From Leptospira semungkisensis (GTDB lineage Bacteria > Spirochaetota > Leptospiria > Leptospirales > Leptospiraceae), in the NCBI RefSeq assembly GCF_004770055.1, contig NZ_RQEP01000010.1, positions 62,001 to 126,000 on the forward strand: 64,000 nucleotides of DNA, read 5' to 3'. The position numbers and the translations under genes were made by a program. Positions 8,889-18,086 of this stretch are shown here, in pieces. The notes below the pieces were generated by a model. The model had not been told where the DNA came from. It did not search any database and was given only the letters and a program-made list of their open reading frames with translations. The stretch's first letter is position 1; every line of letters begins with the position of its first letter.

Positions 8889-10901
8889 GTGTCCCATCCG
8901 TGGCTATTACCCAGTTTATTGGCAGCCCTTCCTTCTGCAGTTTTCGTATTCTGCGTATATCTCTATTTATATAGCAAAGAAGGGAACAAGGCATTGCTTG
9001 CCTGGACCTTCGGCTGGTTCTTTCATCTTCTATTCTATGTTGGAAATATTCTTCAAGTTGGAGAATACCAAGATATTCACTCTTACTTTCCTACCTTGAG
9101 CGTGGATTTTCTACGCGCATTCTTTCAGTTCTACGGTTGCTTCTCGTTCTTAAGAAAGCCAATCACCCTTCCCATACAAATGACTTTTGTAATCGTCGGC
9201 TTGGGTGCGATTACTGCGGACTATTTCAAGATCACTTCCATGCTTTGGGTTTGGCCAGTCTATGTTTTGATAGGTCTTTCTCAGATTTATACCGGTATCG
9301 CCTTCTTAAAGACCAAACAATTCGATACAGGAAAGAAAGTCATCGCTTGGATCTTTATCCTTTGGGGAATCTATATCATTAGTTATCTCTTCGTTAAACC
9401 TCTCCAAGAATTCGCACATTTCGGTTTTCTATTAGGCGGTTTCTTTCGTTTCTCCTCGGCAATTACGATCATAGTCGCTTACTTCGAAGAAACCAAGATT
9501 GGATTATTCAGAGCAGAAGGAAATTATAAGAAGATAGTAGAGACAACCTTAGAAGGAATCTGGCTGATAGACAAAGACGGAAAGACTACCTATGTAAATA
9601 AGACCATGGCGGACTTTTTAGGGACCAGCGAAAAGGAATTCATCGGAAAGACATTATTGGATTTTGTTCCTTCCGAACTTCATGATATTGTAAATAAGAG
9701 ACTGGATGCAAGAAAGAGAGGAGCCGGAGAGATCCACGACTTTCATTTCAAAAACAAGAAAGGAGAATTGGTTTGGCTTCTCATGTCCACGAATCCTCTC
9801 TTCGACTATCAGGGAAATTACGAAGGCGCGCTGGCAATGTGTACGGATATTACTGCCTTCAAAAAGACGGAAAGCGCTTTAAAGGAAAGTGAAAGACAGC
9901 TTTCCACTCTGATCCGAAATCTTCCTGGAATTGCTTATCGATGCGCCTTAGACCAAGATTGGACGATGGAATTCATAAGCGATGGATGCTTCGAGCTGAC
10001 AGGATATTCTCCTTCCGATTTCGTATCGAACCGTACCATCTCTTTCGCAGACGTCATTCACGAAGAAGATAGAGAGCAAGTATATCGAGACGTGATCGAT
10101 GCAATCCGAGAAAATCTTCCATACCGTCTTGTTTATAGGATCCATCACAGAAGCGGAAATACTAAGTGGGTATTCGAACAAGGTTCTGCAGTCAAAGGAG
10201 ATAAGGGAGAGATCGTAGCTCTCGAAGGTTTTATCAGCGATTTCACTCAGGTGAAACTCGCCGAAGAGATCATGGCGAACAGCCTCCAAGAAAAAGATAT
10301 TCTACTAAAAGAAGTGCATCATCGGGTAAAGAATTACCTACAGGTGCTTTCTAGCCTTCTTTCAATCCAGCAAGAAGAGATAGAGGAGAACAACCCTGCT
10401 CAGGTCTTAGTAGAATCTCAGAACCGGATCCTTTCGATGGCGTATGTTCACGAGTCTTTGTATGGAAAACATCAGATCAGTGATGAATTCTTTCCGGAGT
10501 TCGTAAGCAAGCTAGTCGATAGCCTTCTTCGTTCCTTTGGTCAAAACAGAGAAGAGATCCAAATTTTCGTAAACTGTGAATCTCTTTCTATCAAACAGAA
10601 TTTCGCAATCCCGATCGGTCTTATACTCAACGAATTAGTGACGAACGTACTCAAGCACGCATTTTTAGGAAAACGTAGATCCGAAGAGAAGACCTTGAAG
10701 ATCTCTTTCTACCAAGATGGTGGATGGATCCATTTAGATGTTACGGATAACGGTAGAGGAAAATCGATCGGTTATCAGTCCAAGGATTCGATGGGATTGG
10801 AATTAGTGGATCTTCTTACCAAGCAATTGAAAGGATCCGTTCAGGATCTATCCACTGAGCAGGGAACCATGACTAGGGTCAAGTTCCCTGCATTCAAATA
10901 A
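8889..10901 (+). CDS. Membrane sensor histidine kinase (7TM-like, PAS-PAS, HisKA_2, HATPase)
   Basis: 670 aa. Residues 1-200 hold about seven hydrophobic helices. PAS domains follow at about 211-328 and 338-458. The dimerisation/phosphotransfer region is of the HisKA_2 type with LLKEVHHRVKN (His478 the likely phosphosite), then an HATPase_c domain with N-box NELVTN (581-586) and DNGRGK (620-625). The annotated start is GTG at 8889, 14 nt after GGAG. A CTG at 8880 lies in frame only 5 nt after that GGAG and would add three residues. No response regulator gene is adjacent. The sensed signal is unknown. Confidence 0.88.
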   Translation: MSHPWLLPSLLAALPSAVFVFCVYLYLYSKEGNKALLAWTFGWFFHLLFYVGNILQVGEYQDIHSYFPTLSVDFLRAFFQFYGCFSFLRKPITLPIQMTFVIVGLGAITADYFKITSMLWVWPVYVLIGLSQIYTGIAFLKTKQFDTGKKVIAWIFILWGIYIISYLFVKPLQEFAHFGFLLGGFFRFSSAITIIVAYFEETKIGLFRAEGNYKKIVETTLEGIWLIDKDGKTTYVNKTMADFLGTSEKEFIGKTLLDFVPSELHDIVNKRLDARKRGAGEIHDFHFKNKKGELVWLLMSTNPLFDYQGNYEGALAMCTDITAFKKTESALKESERQLSTLIRNLPGIAYRCALDQDWTMEFISDGCFELTGYSPSDFVSNRTISFADVIHEEDREQVYRDVIDAIRENLPYRLVYRIHHRSGNTKWVFEQGSAVKGDKGEIVALEGFISDFTQVKLAEEIMANSLQEKDILLKEVHHRVKNYLQVLSSLLSIQQEEIEENNPAQVLVESQNRILSMAYVHESLYGKHQISDEFFPEFVSKLVDSLLRSFGQNREEIQIFVNCESLSIKQNFAIPIGLILNELVTNVLKHAFLGKRRSEEKTLKISFYQDGGWIHLDVTDNGRGKSIGYQSKDSMGLELVDLLTKQLKGSVQDLSTEQGTMTRVKFPAFK

Positions 10902-10922
10902 ACGTATCTGCTCTAGCTCCGA

Positions 10923-11753
10923 TCAGACTCCCTGGATTTCGGGAGAATTCCCGACTGGCCCTTGAGAAGAATGTTCCGGCTCTCTATGAGTAACTTCTCT
11001 AAAAGTATCAAAGTATTTCTCGTGATTCGTTCCCATGATCCGATCCCATATATTGAAATAAAGACCGTAGTTGCAGTTAAAATACTTATGATGCATATTA
11101 TGATGGGTCGTAGAATTATGCAGTCTTAAGAATTTGTTCTCTATAAATCCTTTCGGAAATAACTCGAAGGAAAGATGACCGAGCACATTCAAGAAATTAC
11201 TATAGAAGAAGAACACAACGAGAGCCACAGTATGGATCGGTAAAAATAAGATCACCAACGGAACGATCCCTGCTTCGACCACAGCTTCATACGGATGAAA
11301 AGAAAACGCCGCCCAAGGAGAAGGGTTCGTGGACTTGTGATGAACCAGATGCATCCTCTTAAACAAAAGAGGATGATGCATCAATCTATGTGTCCAATAA
11401 AAGTATGTATCGTGCAAAAAGATAATCGCTATGATGCTAAAGACAAGATAAGGAACTCCATAATCCTCTACTCTATCATAGATCATCGTAATCCCACTTT
11501 GTTTCATTAGCAGCACCATAATACCGGATGCCGCAAAGATCGCAAGAGTGATCGCAGAATATTTCAATTCATGAAAGATCTTATCCTTTTCAGGAAGTCT
11601 TTTCTGAATGATCTTATGCTTTAACTTTTCTTTATATAAAATCCAAATAAATAAATAAGCCGCTCCGGCCATTAATATATAACGGACCCAAAGCGTTGCC
11701 AGGGTGAAAAGATAATATCCGGTGTATCCGATTTTATCCAGAACTTCGTTCAT
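10923..11753 (-). CDS. Fatty acid hydroxylase / sterol desaturase superfamily membrane enzyme
   Basis: 276 aa integral membrane di-iron enzyme. The histidine boxes are all present: H114 with THRLMHH (to 127), HLVHH (135-139), and THHNMHH (217-222). Four to five hydrophobic helices surround them. Family members hydroxylate or desaturate lipid chains or sterols using O2; the bacterial substrates are mostly unknown. Leptospira uses long-chain fatty acids as carbon source and oxidises them aerobically, so a lipid-modifying role is plausible. It lies convergent to the histidine kinase (21 nt between stops) and 74 nt downstream of the membrane AraC regulator, which might control it. Confidence 0.88.
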   Translation of the reverse strand: MNEVLDKIGYTGYYLFTLATLWVRYILMAGAAYLFIWILYKEKLKHKIIQKRLPEKDKIFHELKYSAITLAIFAASGIMVLLMKQSGITMIYDRVEDYGVPYLVFSIIAIIFLHDTYFYWTHRLMHHPLLFKRMHLVHHKSTNPSPWAAFSFHPYEAVVEAGIVPLVILFLPIHTVALVVFFFYSNFLNVLGHLSFELFPKGFIENKFLRLHNSTTHHNMHHKYFNCNYGLYFNIWDRIMGTNHEKYFDTFREVTHREPEHSSQGPVGNSPEIQGV

Positions 11754-11827
11754 CCGATTCTCCTCTATGTGTGGGAACTATTCTACACTATAAGAGTGGG
11801 ATTCGGCATCCCCGTTCCGCAAATTAA

Positions 11828-12931
11828 CTAGCCGATTTCAAAATCGGCGGTATTTTTTGAGAGTTCTTCCCTGCCACGGTTCTTACGAAATTCTGTAGGA
11901 GTGACACCCGTCAGTTCTTTAAAGGCACGATTAAAAGGACCAAGAGATTGGTAACCAAGATCCATCGCAATCCGGATGATCGGGATCTCATCCTTTTCCG
12001 GTTCTAATAGGATCTCGCAGGCTTCTTGTATTCTATAACGATTCAGAAAATCAGGAAAATTCCTGAATCCCATGGCTTGGTTAATCAAGCGGCGCAGCTT
12101 GTATTCTTGGACCTCAAGGTCCTCGGCCAATTGGCCGATGGTCAAGCCTTCCTTCCGATACAATTTGCTTTCTTCAAATGCGGATACTAATTTCTTCTTT
12201 AAGGCAGGATCTGCATAAACTGCTTTCTCTTCCTTGTCCTCGATCTCTTCCGGTTTTGGGTCTACCAGCCCTTCTTTCAACTCGAAGACAAGATACATGA
12301 ATGCGAGTATCAGACCCCAAGCAAGGATCACGTTCGCTAGGTCCAGGATCTCTGACAAGACCCTTCCCCGCAAAATCAAATGAGAGAACATATTGAAAGT
12401 GATCACGCTTCCGGTCATTAGAATATGAACTTCTCGTAATCTTCTTCTTGTTTCGATCAGGTCATCTTTTCTGCCCGAATAGATCCGAATGATTGCCGCG
12501 ACCACAAAGCCTAAGGAAAGAAGAGTTGGAATAATGATATGAGCAAGAACAGTCTCTGAGCCGATCGGACCTCGCATATTGATCTGATCAAGAACAGGAT
12601 ACACCAACCAAGCAGAAGCGATCACCTTAGCGATGAGAAGAAGCCAATGCCATGCCTTCGGTTCGAAATGATCTTCGAAGATAGCAAGGCTGATCATCCA
12701 AAAAAAGAAAGGAAGGCTGATTAGACCTGCGAATAAAAAGATACGAACTGAATAAGGGATCTTGAACTCAGGATCCAGACAAAGAAGAATATAGCAAATG
12801 ATCCCGACTGAGAATCCGCCGGCGATCCGGATCCTAAGATCATAATTGTATTTCCAACCTAGAAACCCTATGATGAAGATCAAGTTAGAGAGACAGAATA
12901 AATGCAGTATATCGGTGATCTCGGAGATCAA
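11828..12931 (-). CDS. AraC-family regulator fused to a seven-helix membrane domain
   Basis: About 367 aa from the proposed TTG at 12931, which overlaps the stop of the upstream SDR gene as TTGA; an alternative TTG at 12964 adds 11 residues. The first 225 residues contain about seven hydrophobic helices. An acidic linker (EEIEDKEEK) leads to an AraC-type double helix-turn-helix covering the last 120 residues, with IRIAMDLGYQS and FNRAFKELTGVTP as the second HTH and its typical tail. This is a membrane-embedded one-component regulator: the signal would be sensed in the bilayer or periplasm and the DNA contacted from the membrane. The target is unknown; the neighbouring hydroxylase is the simplest candidate. 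Confidence 0.85.
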   Translation of the reverse strand: MISEITDILHLFCLSNLIFIIGFLGWKYNYDLRIRIAGGFSVGIICYILLCLDPEFKIPYSVRIFLFAGLISLPFFFWMISLAIFEDHFEPKAWHWLLLIAKVIASAWLVYPVLDQINMRGPIGSETVLAHIIIPTLLSLGFVVAAIIRIYSGRKDDLIETRRRLREVHILMTGSVITFNMFSHLILRGRVLSEILDLANVILAWGLILAFMYLVFELKEGLVDPKPEEIEDKEEKAVYADPALKKKLVSAFEESKLYRKEGLTIGQLAEDLEVQEYKLRRLINQAMGFRNFPDFLNRYRIQEACEILLEPEKDEIPIIRIAMDLGYQSLGPFNRAFKELTGVTPTEFRKNRGREELSKNTADFEIG

Positions 12932-13692
12932 GTGAGTTCTTCCAGTTTTTCCAACTCTCTCCAAAAGTCCTTGGTTTGTAAACTAGGAAGAAATTTCCGA
13001 ATGAGCGAACTATCCACAAATCCGTCTTCTCTATCCATTTCCTTATCCGGAAAGGTCCCGATTTTTCCGTGCTCTTCTAAGAGTCGGAACACCTCGAACC
13101 AGGTATGCCATTGTTGATCGGATAATAAAAGCTCGGACGGAAGATCCTTGCCGGAGTAAGAGAATAATAAACGAATTGCTTCGGCCACGTCTTCTCCGTG
13201 GATCAGATTCAGTTGCCTCTTCGTTTTCTGGATCAGCCCTTTTCTGATCCAATCTCCTGGATTTCTTCCCGGCCCATAGATCCCGGATAGATATAGAATC
13301 TTTCCCCCTTTCTCCAAGAAAAGAGACTCTGTGGTATACCGATCATGCTCCTTATCTTTGGGAGAAGTTTCCGTAATCTCGGAACCATTTCTGATATAGA
13401 TACTAGTCGTCCCGAAGAGCCAGACTTGCTTGGAAACAGAGAACAAGGTTTGAAAGATCAAATCTCTCGTTTCCAATTTATGAAGGGGAAAAGTGATCAA
13501 AGAATGATCGAACGGATGATCAGAGAACTTTTCTCGAAAGCTATCGATTTCCTTGGGGTCGGAGAGATCCAAAAGAATAGAGCCTTCTTCCTGCGTCTTT
13601 CTTGAGAACCCAAGTACTTCGTTCTCTTTCTTCAAGGCTTGGAGAATACGTAAGCCGGTATACCCCAAACCAAGAACTGCGATCTTAGACAT
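12928..13692 (-). CDS. NAD(P)-binding SDR/epimerase-like protein (YeeZ type)
   Basis: 254 aa. The N-terminus is a Rossmann motif, VLGLGYTG (residues 6-13), and LSGIYGPGR is characteristic of extended SDR/NAD-dependent epimerase proteins. It is shorter than sugar-nucleotide epimerases and resembles the YeeZ group, whose substrate is unknown. The ATG shares one base with the purB stop (TAATG), and its own stop overlaps the TTG of the AraC gene, so purB, this gene and the regulator form one translation-coupled unit. Confidence 0.75.
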   Translation of the reverse strand: MSKIAVLGLGYTGLRILQALKKENEVLGFSRKTQEEGSILLDLSDPKEIDSFREKFSDHPFDHSLITFPLHKLETRDLIFQTLFSVSKQVWLFGTTSIYIRNGSEITETSPKDKEHDRYTTESLFLEKGGKILYLSGIYGPGRNPGDWIRKGLIQKTKRQLNLIHGEDVAEAIRLLFSYSGKDLPSELLLSDQQWHTWFEVFRLLEEHGKIGTFPDKEMDREDGFVDSSLIRKFLPSLQTKDFWRELEKLEELT

Positions 13693-14993
13693 TATTCCAG
13701 ACCGAGACGTTTATAGATCAATCCTACCTTTTCCAGATAGGGAGAGATCTGAAAGATCTCATCCAAGTCTTGCGGTTTTAATACTTTTTGCACTTTTGGA
13801 TCTTCGGAGAGTCTTTGCTTTAAGTTTTGGGATTGATCCGCCCAAACATTCATTGCATGACCTTGTACGATAGAATATGCGTCTTCTCGAGTGATCCCGC
13901 CTTTCTCGATCAGATACAAAAGCACCTTTTGAGAAAAGATCAATCCTCGAGTCACTCCCAATGTTCTTTCGATCGCATCAGGATACACATGCAGATTTTT
14001 CACTACGAATAACATCTTATCCAGAATGTATTCCAAAGCGATTGTAGAATCAGGAACCACGATACGTTCTGCAGAAGAATGAGAGATATCTCTCTCATGC
14101 CATAGAGCTACGTTTTGCAAAGCGGTAGAAACATTAGAACGGATCACTCTAGAAATCCCGGAGATCCTCTCGCAAATTACCGGGTTTCGCTTATGAGGCA
14201 TTGCAGAAGATCCTTTTTGTCCCGCGGAGAATGGCTCTTCTACCTCTCTTCCTTCTGTCTTTTGCAAGAGACGGACTTCAGTTGCGAACCTATCCAAACT
14301 CGCTGCAGTTACGCCTAACGCAGACATATAAGAAGCGTGTCTATCTCTGGAAACGACTTGGGTAGCGATCGGATCAGGCTTCAACCCCAACTTCTCGCAG
14401 ACGTATTCTTCTATGTCCGGTTCTATATTGGAATAAGTTCCCACAGCGCCGGAAAGTTTTCCTACTGCGATCTCTTCTTTCGCAAGAGCCATTCTGACTC
14501 GATTGCGTTTCATTTCTTCATAAAATAATGCGAATTTCAAACCGAGAGTCATAGGCTCCGCGTGGATCCCGTGCGATCTTCCTATGCAAGGAAGGTTTCT
14601 GTATTCGATCGCCTTCTCTTTAATCGCTTCTATTAGTTGATCCGTCTTCTTCAGGATCAACTCCATTGCCTGGACCATCTGCACACAAAGAGCAGTATCG
14701 CCAATGTCGGAAGAAGTCAGACCGTAATGCACATGACGTCCCGCAGGTCCGATATATGAATTCATGTTGGTGAGGAATGCGATCACATCATGATGGACCT
14801 TGGATTCGATCTCTAAGATCTCATCTACTTTGAACCTTGCCTTGGAACGAATCTCTTCGAAATCCTCTTTGGGAACTTCTCCCTTCTTCATTCTGGCTTC
14901 GGTTGCGAGAATCTCGATCTCCTTCCAGATATCGAATTTGTTCTCTAATTCCCAGATCTTTGCGATCTCCGGATTTGAATAACGATCTATCAT
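13692..14993 (-). CDS. purB: Adenylosuccinate lyase
   Basis: 433 aa, the usual length. It catalyses two steps of purine synthesis: SAICAR to AICAR plus fumarate, and adenylosuccinate to AMP plus fumarate. The fumarase/aspartase superfamily signature GSSAMPHKRNP is at 261-271, its serine being in the mobile catalytic loop. The other conserved segments are TSSDIGDT (93-100) and GRSHGIHAEP with His141. It is the first gene of a coupled set with the SDR and AraC genes. No other purine gene is nearby. Confidence 0.96.
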   Translation of the reverse strand: MIDRYSNPEIAKIWELENKFDIWKEIEILATEARMKKGEVPKEDFEEIRSKARFKVDEILEIESKVHHDVIAFLTNMNSYIGPAGRHVHYGLTSSDIGDTALCVQMVQAMELILKKTDQLIEAIKEKAIEYRNLPCIGRSHGIHAEPMTLGLKFALFYEEMKRNRVRMALAKEEIAVGKLSGAVGTYSNIEPDIEEYVCEKLGLKPDPIATQVVSRDRHASYMSALGVTAASLDRFATEVRLLQKTEGREVEEPFSAGQKGSSAMPHKRNPVICERISGISRVIRSNVSTALQNVALWHERDISHSSAERIVVPDSTIALEYILDKMLFVVKNLHVYPDAIERTLGVTRGLIFSQKVLLYLIEKGGITREDAYSIVQGHAMNVWADQSQNLKQRLSEDPKVQKVLKPQDLDEIFQISPYLEKVGLIYKRLGLE

Positions 14994-15070
14994 TCCAAGT
15001 CCTCGGGGAAATATCCCCCTTAGATAGGATTTTTACCCAGGTCCGATCCGTAAACGGTTTTTGTCCGAGC

Positions 15071-16138
15071 TTAACCCAGTTCGAAGGAACTCACAAATTC
15101 CCGGATCAGATTGATATGATCTACCTCAGGAGAAGGATTCTCCTTGCTTGGCTCATAGAGATGCTCATCGAATACGTGGTAATCGAATATCTTAAGTTCG
15201 AAATCAGGTATCGTAATAATAATGTTTTCCGAATGGATATCGAAGATGAGTTTCTCTTCGGCAGCCAAATATTTCGTAACCTCGATCACTCTATGAAAAT
15301 CCAATGCAATCTTCTTGAGCTTGGATTTGCTCACGATCCCGAATCTATGTGTATCAAAGTTCAGTTTCCATTTGGGAAAGAGAGCATCTTGGATCGGGTT
15401 CTGCCTGACTTTCTCATTCAAACGAATAAACTCCTTCAAGTGCTTTCCAGGAAGAAGGTTCTGGTTATCGCAAGGAGTGAGTGTCATGACTGGAATACCG
15501 AAAGGACTCCTTCTGAAACGAAGACCCATAAAGAATCGAGTGGGTAAAACCAGATCAGGAATCAGGCTTTTCAGCTTCCAATAATGTAGCCTCTCCAAAC
15601 CCAAACGCGCAAACTTGAATCGGATCTCATCTCTCTTGGATTCTGTCCAAGAGGATTTCTGAAGAAGGTGCATTAAGCCGATCTCTTCCGGCTTTAAATA
15701 TCTCTCTAAATTATTCTGCACTTCCTTAAACAAGGAACCGAAGATTGGATCGGAAGGAAGCTTTGACTTACCTATCTTAACCACCTGATTCCAAGGAAGA
15801 GTGTATACGAATTTATACGAACCTCTTCCGATATAGTTCTCGGCGGAGAGAGGCATGAAATTGTCCAGGAATTCCCTTCCGTATCGATGCGTTATCCGAA
15901 ACAGATGGGATACGGGAAAGACTCTCTCATAAGATCTTCTGAGAAAGCCGGATTGCCTAAGACGAAAGTCGATAGGCAGATCCTCTTTCGGGATCTGAGA
16001 ATCCGTTTTGTCCGGATCAAAGAATAATTCCTTATCGAGACCCTTTTCCAGGATCTCAATAAAACTAGGAATGCCAGGAGAGTTCCAAAAATTTCGGATC
16101 GCTTCTCCGAACTCGGTGAATCTTCCCTTCTTAGCCAT
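15071..16138 (-). CDS. Uncharacterised protein with protein-kinase-like motifs
   Basis: 355 aa, not recognised as a named family. Kinase-fold landmarks are visible in the right order: a glycine-rich loop IGRGSYKFVY (103-112), a strand lysine VVKIG (Lys121), a candidate helix-C glutamate (Glu139), a catalytic-loop analogue FDIHSENIII (Asp300, Asn305), and a DFG-position aspartate in KIFDYH (Asp319). The gap from Lys121 to Asp300 is long, so the fold would carry an insertion. The His of HRD is absent. The gene follows the oligopeptide-binding lipoprotein by 8 nt and likely shares its operon. It could be a lipopolysaccharide/sugar kinase-like, aminoglycoside-phosphotransferase-like or pseudokinase protein. 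The motif match is by eye only. Confidence 0.6.
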   Translation of the reverse strand: MAKKGRFTEFGEAIRNFWNSPGIPSFIEILEKGLDKELFFDPDKTDSQIPKEDLPIDFRLRQSGFLRRSYERVFPVSHLFRITHRYGREFLDNFMPLSAENYIGRGSYKFVYTLPWNQVVKIGKSKLPSDPIFGSLFKEVQNNLERYLKPEEIGLMHLLQKSSWTESKRDEIRFKFARLGLERLHYWKLKSLIPDLVLPTRFFMGLRFRRSPFGIPVMTLTPCDNQNLLPGKHLKEFIRLNEKVRQNPIQDALFPKWKLNFDTHRFGIVSKSKLKKIALDFHRVIEVTKYLAAEEKLIFDIHSENIIITIPDFELKIFDYHVFDEHLYEPSKENPSPEVDHINLIREFVSSFELG

Positions 16139-16146
16139 GACTTAGA

Positions 16147-17970
16147 TCATTTATAATGGACTTCTTTCGAATATACAGGAAGAGCAGTCTTTGCCTTACG
16201 ATTCGCTTCTAAAGACTTTGTCTTTTCCTCATCAACCCACCAAAGATTTTTGGCAGCTTGTTCTCCCCAATACTTCGCTAAGGAATTTTCTGGAAAACCG
16301 AAACGATTCCAATACAGAAGACGAGTAGGTTTCAAATTCCAAAGTAGAACGTAAGGAACTTCTCTAGTCAGGATCTTATCGATCTTACGTGCGATCTCTG
16401 CTCTCTTCTTCTCGTCGAACTCAGTTCTTTGTTGTTCTACGAGCTTATCCACTTCTGCATTTTTGAAACCGGTGATATTATTCTGACCGTTCTCATCCGC
16501 ATATTTGGAGAACCATTGTTCTTCCGGATCTGGGAAGAGTCCTCCTCCCCAAGCGGCCCAAGTAAGATCGAAATCATACTTGTCGATTCTCTCGGACCAG
16601 TTGGCAAGATCCGTGCTCTCCAATTGGACTTGGATCCCTACTTCCTTTGCTCTTTCTATAAAGACTGTAAAATATTTTTCAGAACTCTTGTCCCGGTCCA
16701 AGATGTGGATCACAAAGGGTTTGCCGTCCTTCTCTAAGAAACCTTTTGCATTCGGTTTCCATCCTGCTTCGGATAAAAGCTTACGAGAAGCGACAGGATC
16801 ATAATCGATTGGAGGATTTGGAAGAGCAGAACCTTCCCAAACGGAAGAAAAATACGTATTCGTAAGTTCATATTCGTTGAATGCGAGTTTTTCTACCATG
16901 AGCTTGCGATCCACTAAGTGAGCAATCGCCTTTCTGACCTTCACATCGTCGAAAGGCTTTCTTCTCATATTGAAGGCCCAGCCTTGGAAACCCATAGGCT
17001 TTTCATTATAGATCTTCTGCTTGATGATATAATTCTTATCGAATGGCTCGCCCAATGCTTCCTTGATCCAAGTGTAGGCCTTATAAACCGGAAAAAGATC
17101 TATATCACCTTTTTTGAATGCTTGGAAAGCGAGAGACTCATCGCTAAAAACTTTGAACAGTAGAGTATCGAAATTGTCCGTTCCTTTATAAAAAGGATAG
17201 GCCCTCATCCAATAATCCGCTCTTCTCTTCATCTTGATATAGCGTCCCTTCTTAGCGGACTGCAATTCATAAGGACCGGAGGTCACAGGAAACTCGAAAT
17301 TTTCCTTATTAAAATCCTTATTCTTGAAATGATGCTCCGGTAAGATCAAAAGACCGTAAGCTATATCTTCGAAATTACTCCAGTGAATATTCTTCTGAGT
17401 GAATTCAATCTCATACTCATTAATGATCTTAGGAACTTCGAACCTGGAGAGAGAGATCCTGTGGATCGCAGTATTGTTTTTCGTATCCATTAAAGTCTGG
17501 TAGGTAAATAAAACGTCTTTTGCGGTAACTGGCTGTCCATCGCTCCACTTCGCGTTCCGATCGAGAGAAAAAGTAAAACGTTTCTTATCAGGAGAGATCT
17601 TCCAAGAACTTGCAAGCCTAGGAAGAGGATCTAATGTGATCGGATTTCTTCTCATCAAAGGTTCGAACATAAGCTGGAAGATCTCGGAGACCGTAGTGAA
17701 ATTTTCCAAGTATCCGTTCAAAGACTTAGGATACTGGCTGCTATAAATACGAAAGGTGCCTCCTTTCTTCGCATGAGAAGAAGCTGCCGGGTTCAGCTTT
17801 CTCATCGCTTCCGGAATACTATTCGGATCCCCCGTCCAAGGTTGGTCCACTACTGCAGGAGAGTTATCTGCCTCTTCTTTATCTCCACAAGAGACAGAGG
17901 AAAATAGTATAGTTACGAATAATAAAAATATAAAATAGGTTGGTCGATTCGTTCGGATCGGATCTTTCAA
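16147..17970 (-). CDS. Oligopeptide ABC transporter substrate-binding lipoprotein (SBP family 5)
   Basis: 607 aa. The start is TTG at 17970 with AGAGG about 6 nt upstream. The signal ends SSVSC, making Cys28 the lipidation site. The mature protein is a family 5 solute-binding protein (OppA/DppA type): WKISPDKKRFTFSLD and AKWSDGQPVTAKDV near the N-terminus and a long C-terminal lobe ending in YVLLWNLKPTRLLYWN. These proteins capture peptides or similar ligands for import. No permease or ATPase genes are adjacent, so it would have to work with a transporter encoded elsewhere. Confidence 0.9.
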   Translation of the reverse strand: MKDPIRTNRPTYFIFLLFVTILFSSVSCGDKEEADNSPAVVDQPWTGDPNSIPEAMRKLNPAASSHAKKGGTFRIYSSQYPKSLNGYLENFTTVSEIFQLMFEPLMRRNPITLDPLPRLASSWKISPDKKRFTFSLDRNAKWSDGQPVTAKDVLFTYQTLMDTKNNTAIHRISLSRFEVPKIINEYEIEFTQKNIHWSNFEDIAYGLLILPEHHFKNKDFNKENFEFPVTSGPYELQSAKKGRYIKMKRRADYWMRAYPFYKGTDNFDTLLFKVFSDESLAFQAFKKGDIDLFPVYKAYTWIKEALGEPFDKNYIIKQKIYNEKPMGFQGWAFNMRRKPFDDVKVRKAIAHLVDRKLMVEKLAFNEYELTNTYFSSVWEGSALPNPPIDYDPVASRKLLSEAGWKPNAKGFLEKDGKPFVIHILDRDKSSEKYFTVFIERAKEVGIQVQLESTDLANWSERIDKYDFDLTWAAWGGGLFPDPEEQWFSKYADENGQNNITGFKNAEVDKLVEQQRTEFDEKKRAEIARKIDKILTREVPYVLLWNLKPTRLLYWNRFGFPENSLAKYWGEQAAKNLWWVDEEKTKSLEANRKAKTALPVYSKEVHYK

Positions 17971-18086
17971 TGGACACCTCTCGATGGGCTTGTGTTCGAA
18001 AGCATTCCCGAAGGGCTGAATTCAGGCAAACCGAATCTGAAATCTTTCGATTAAAACGCATCTTCTCCAAAAGAGAAAGCGGATCT

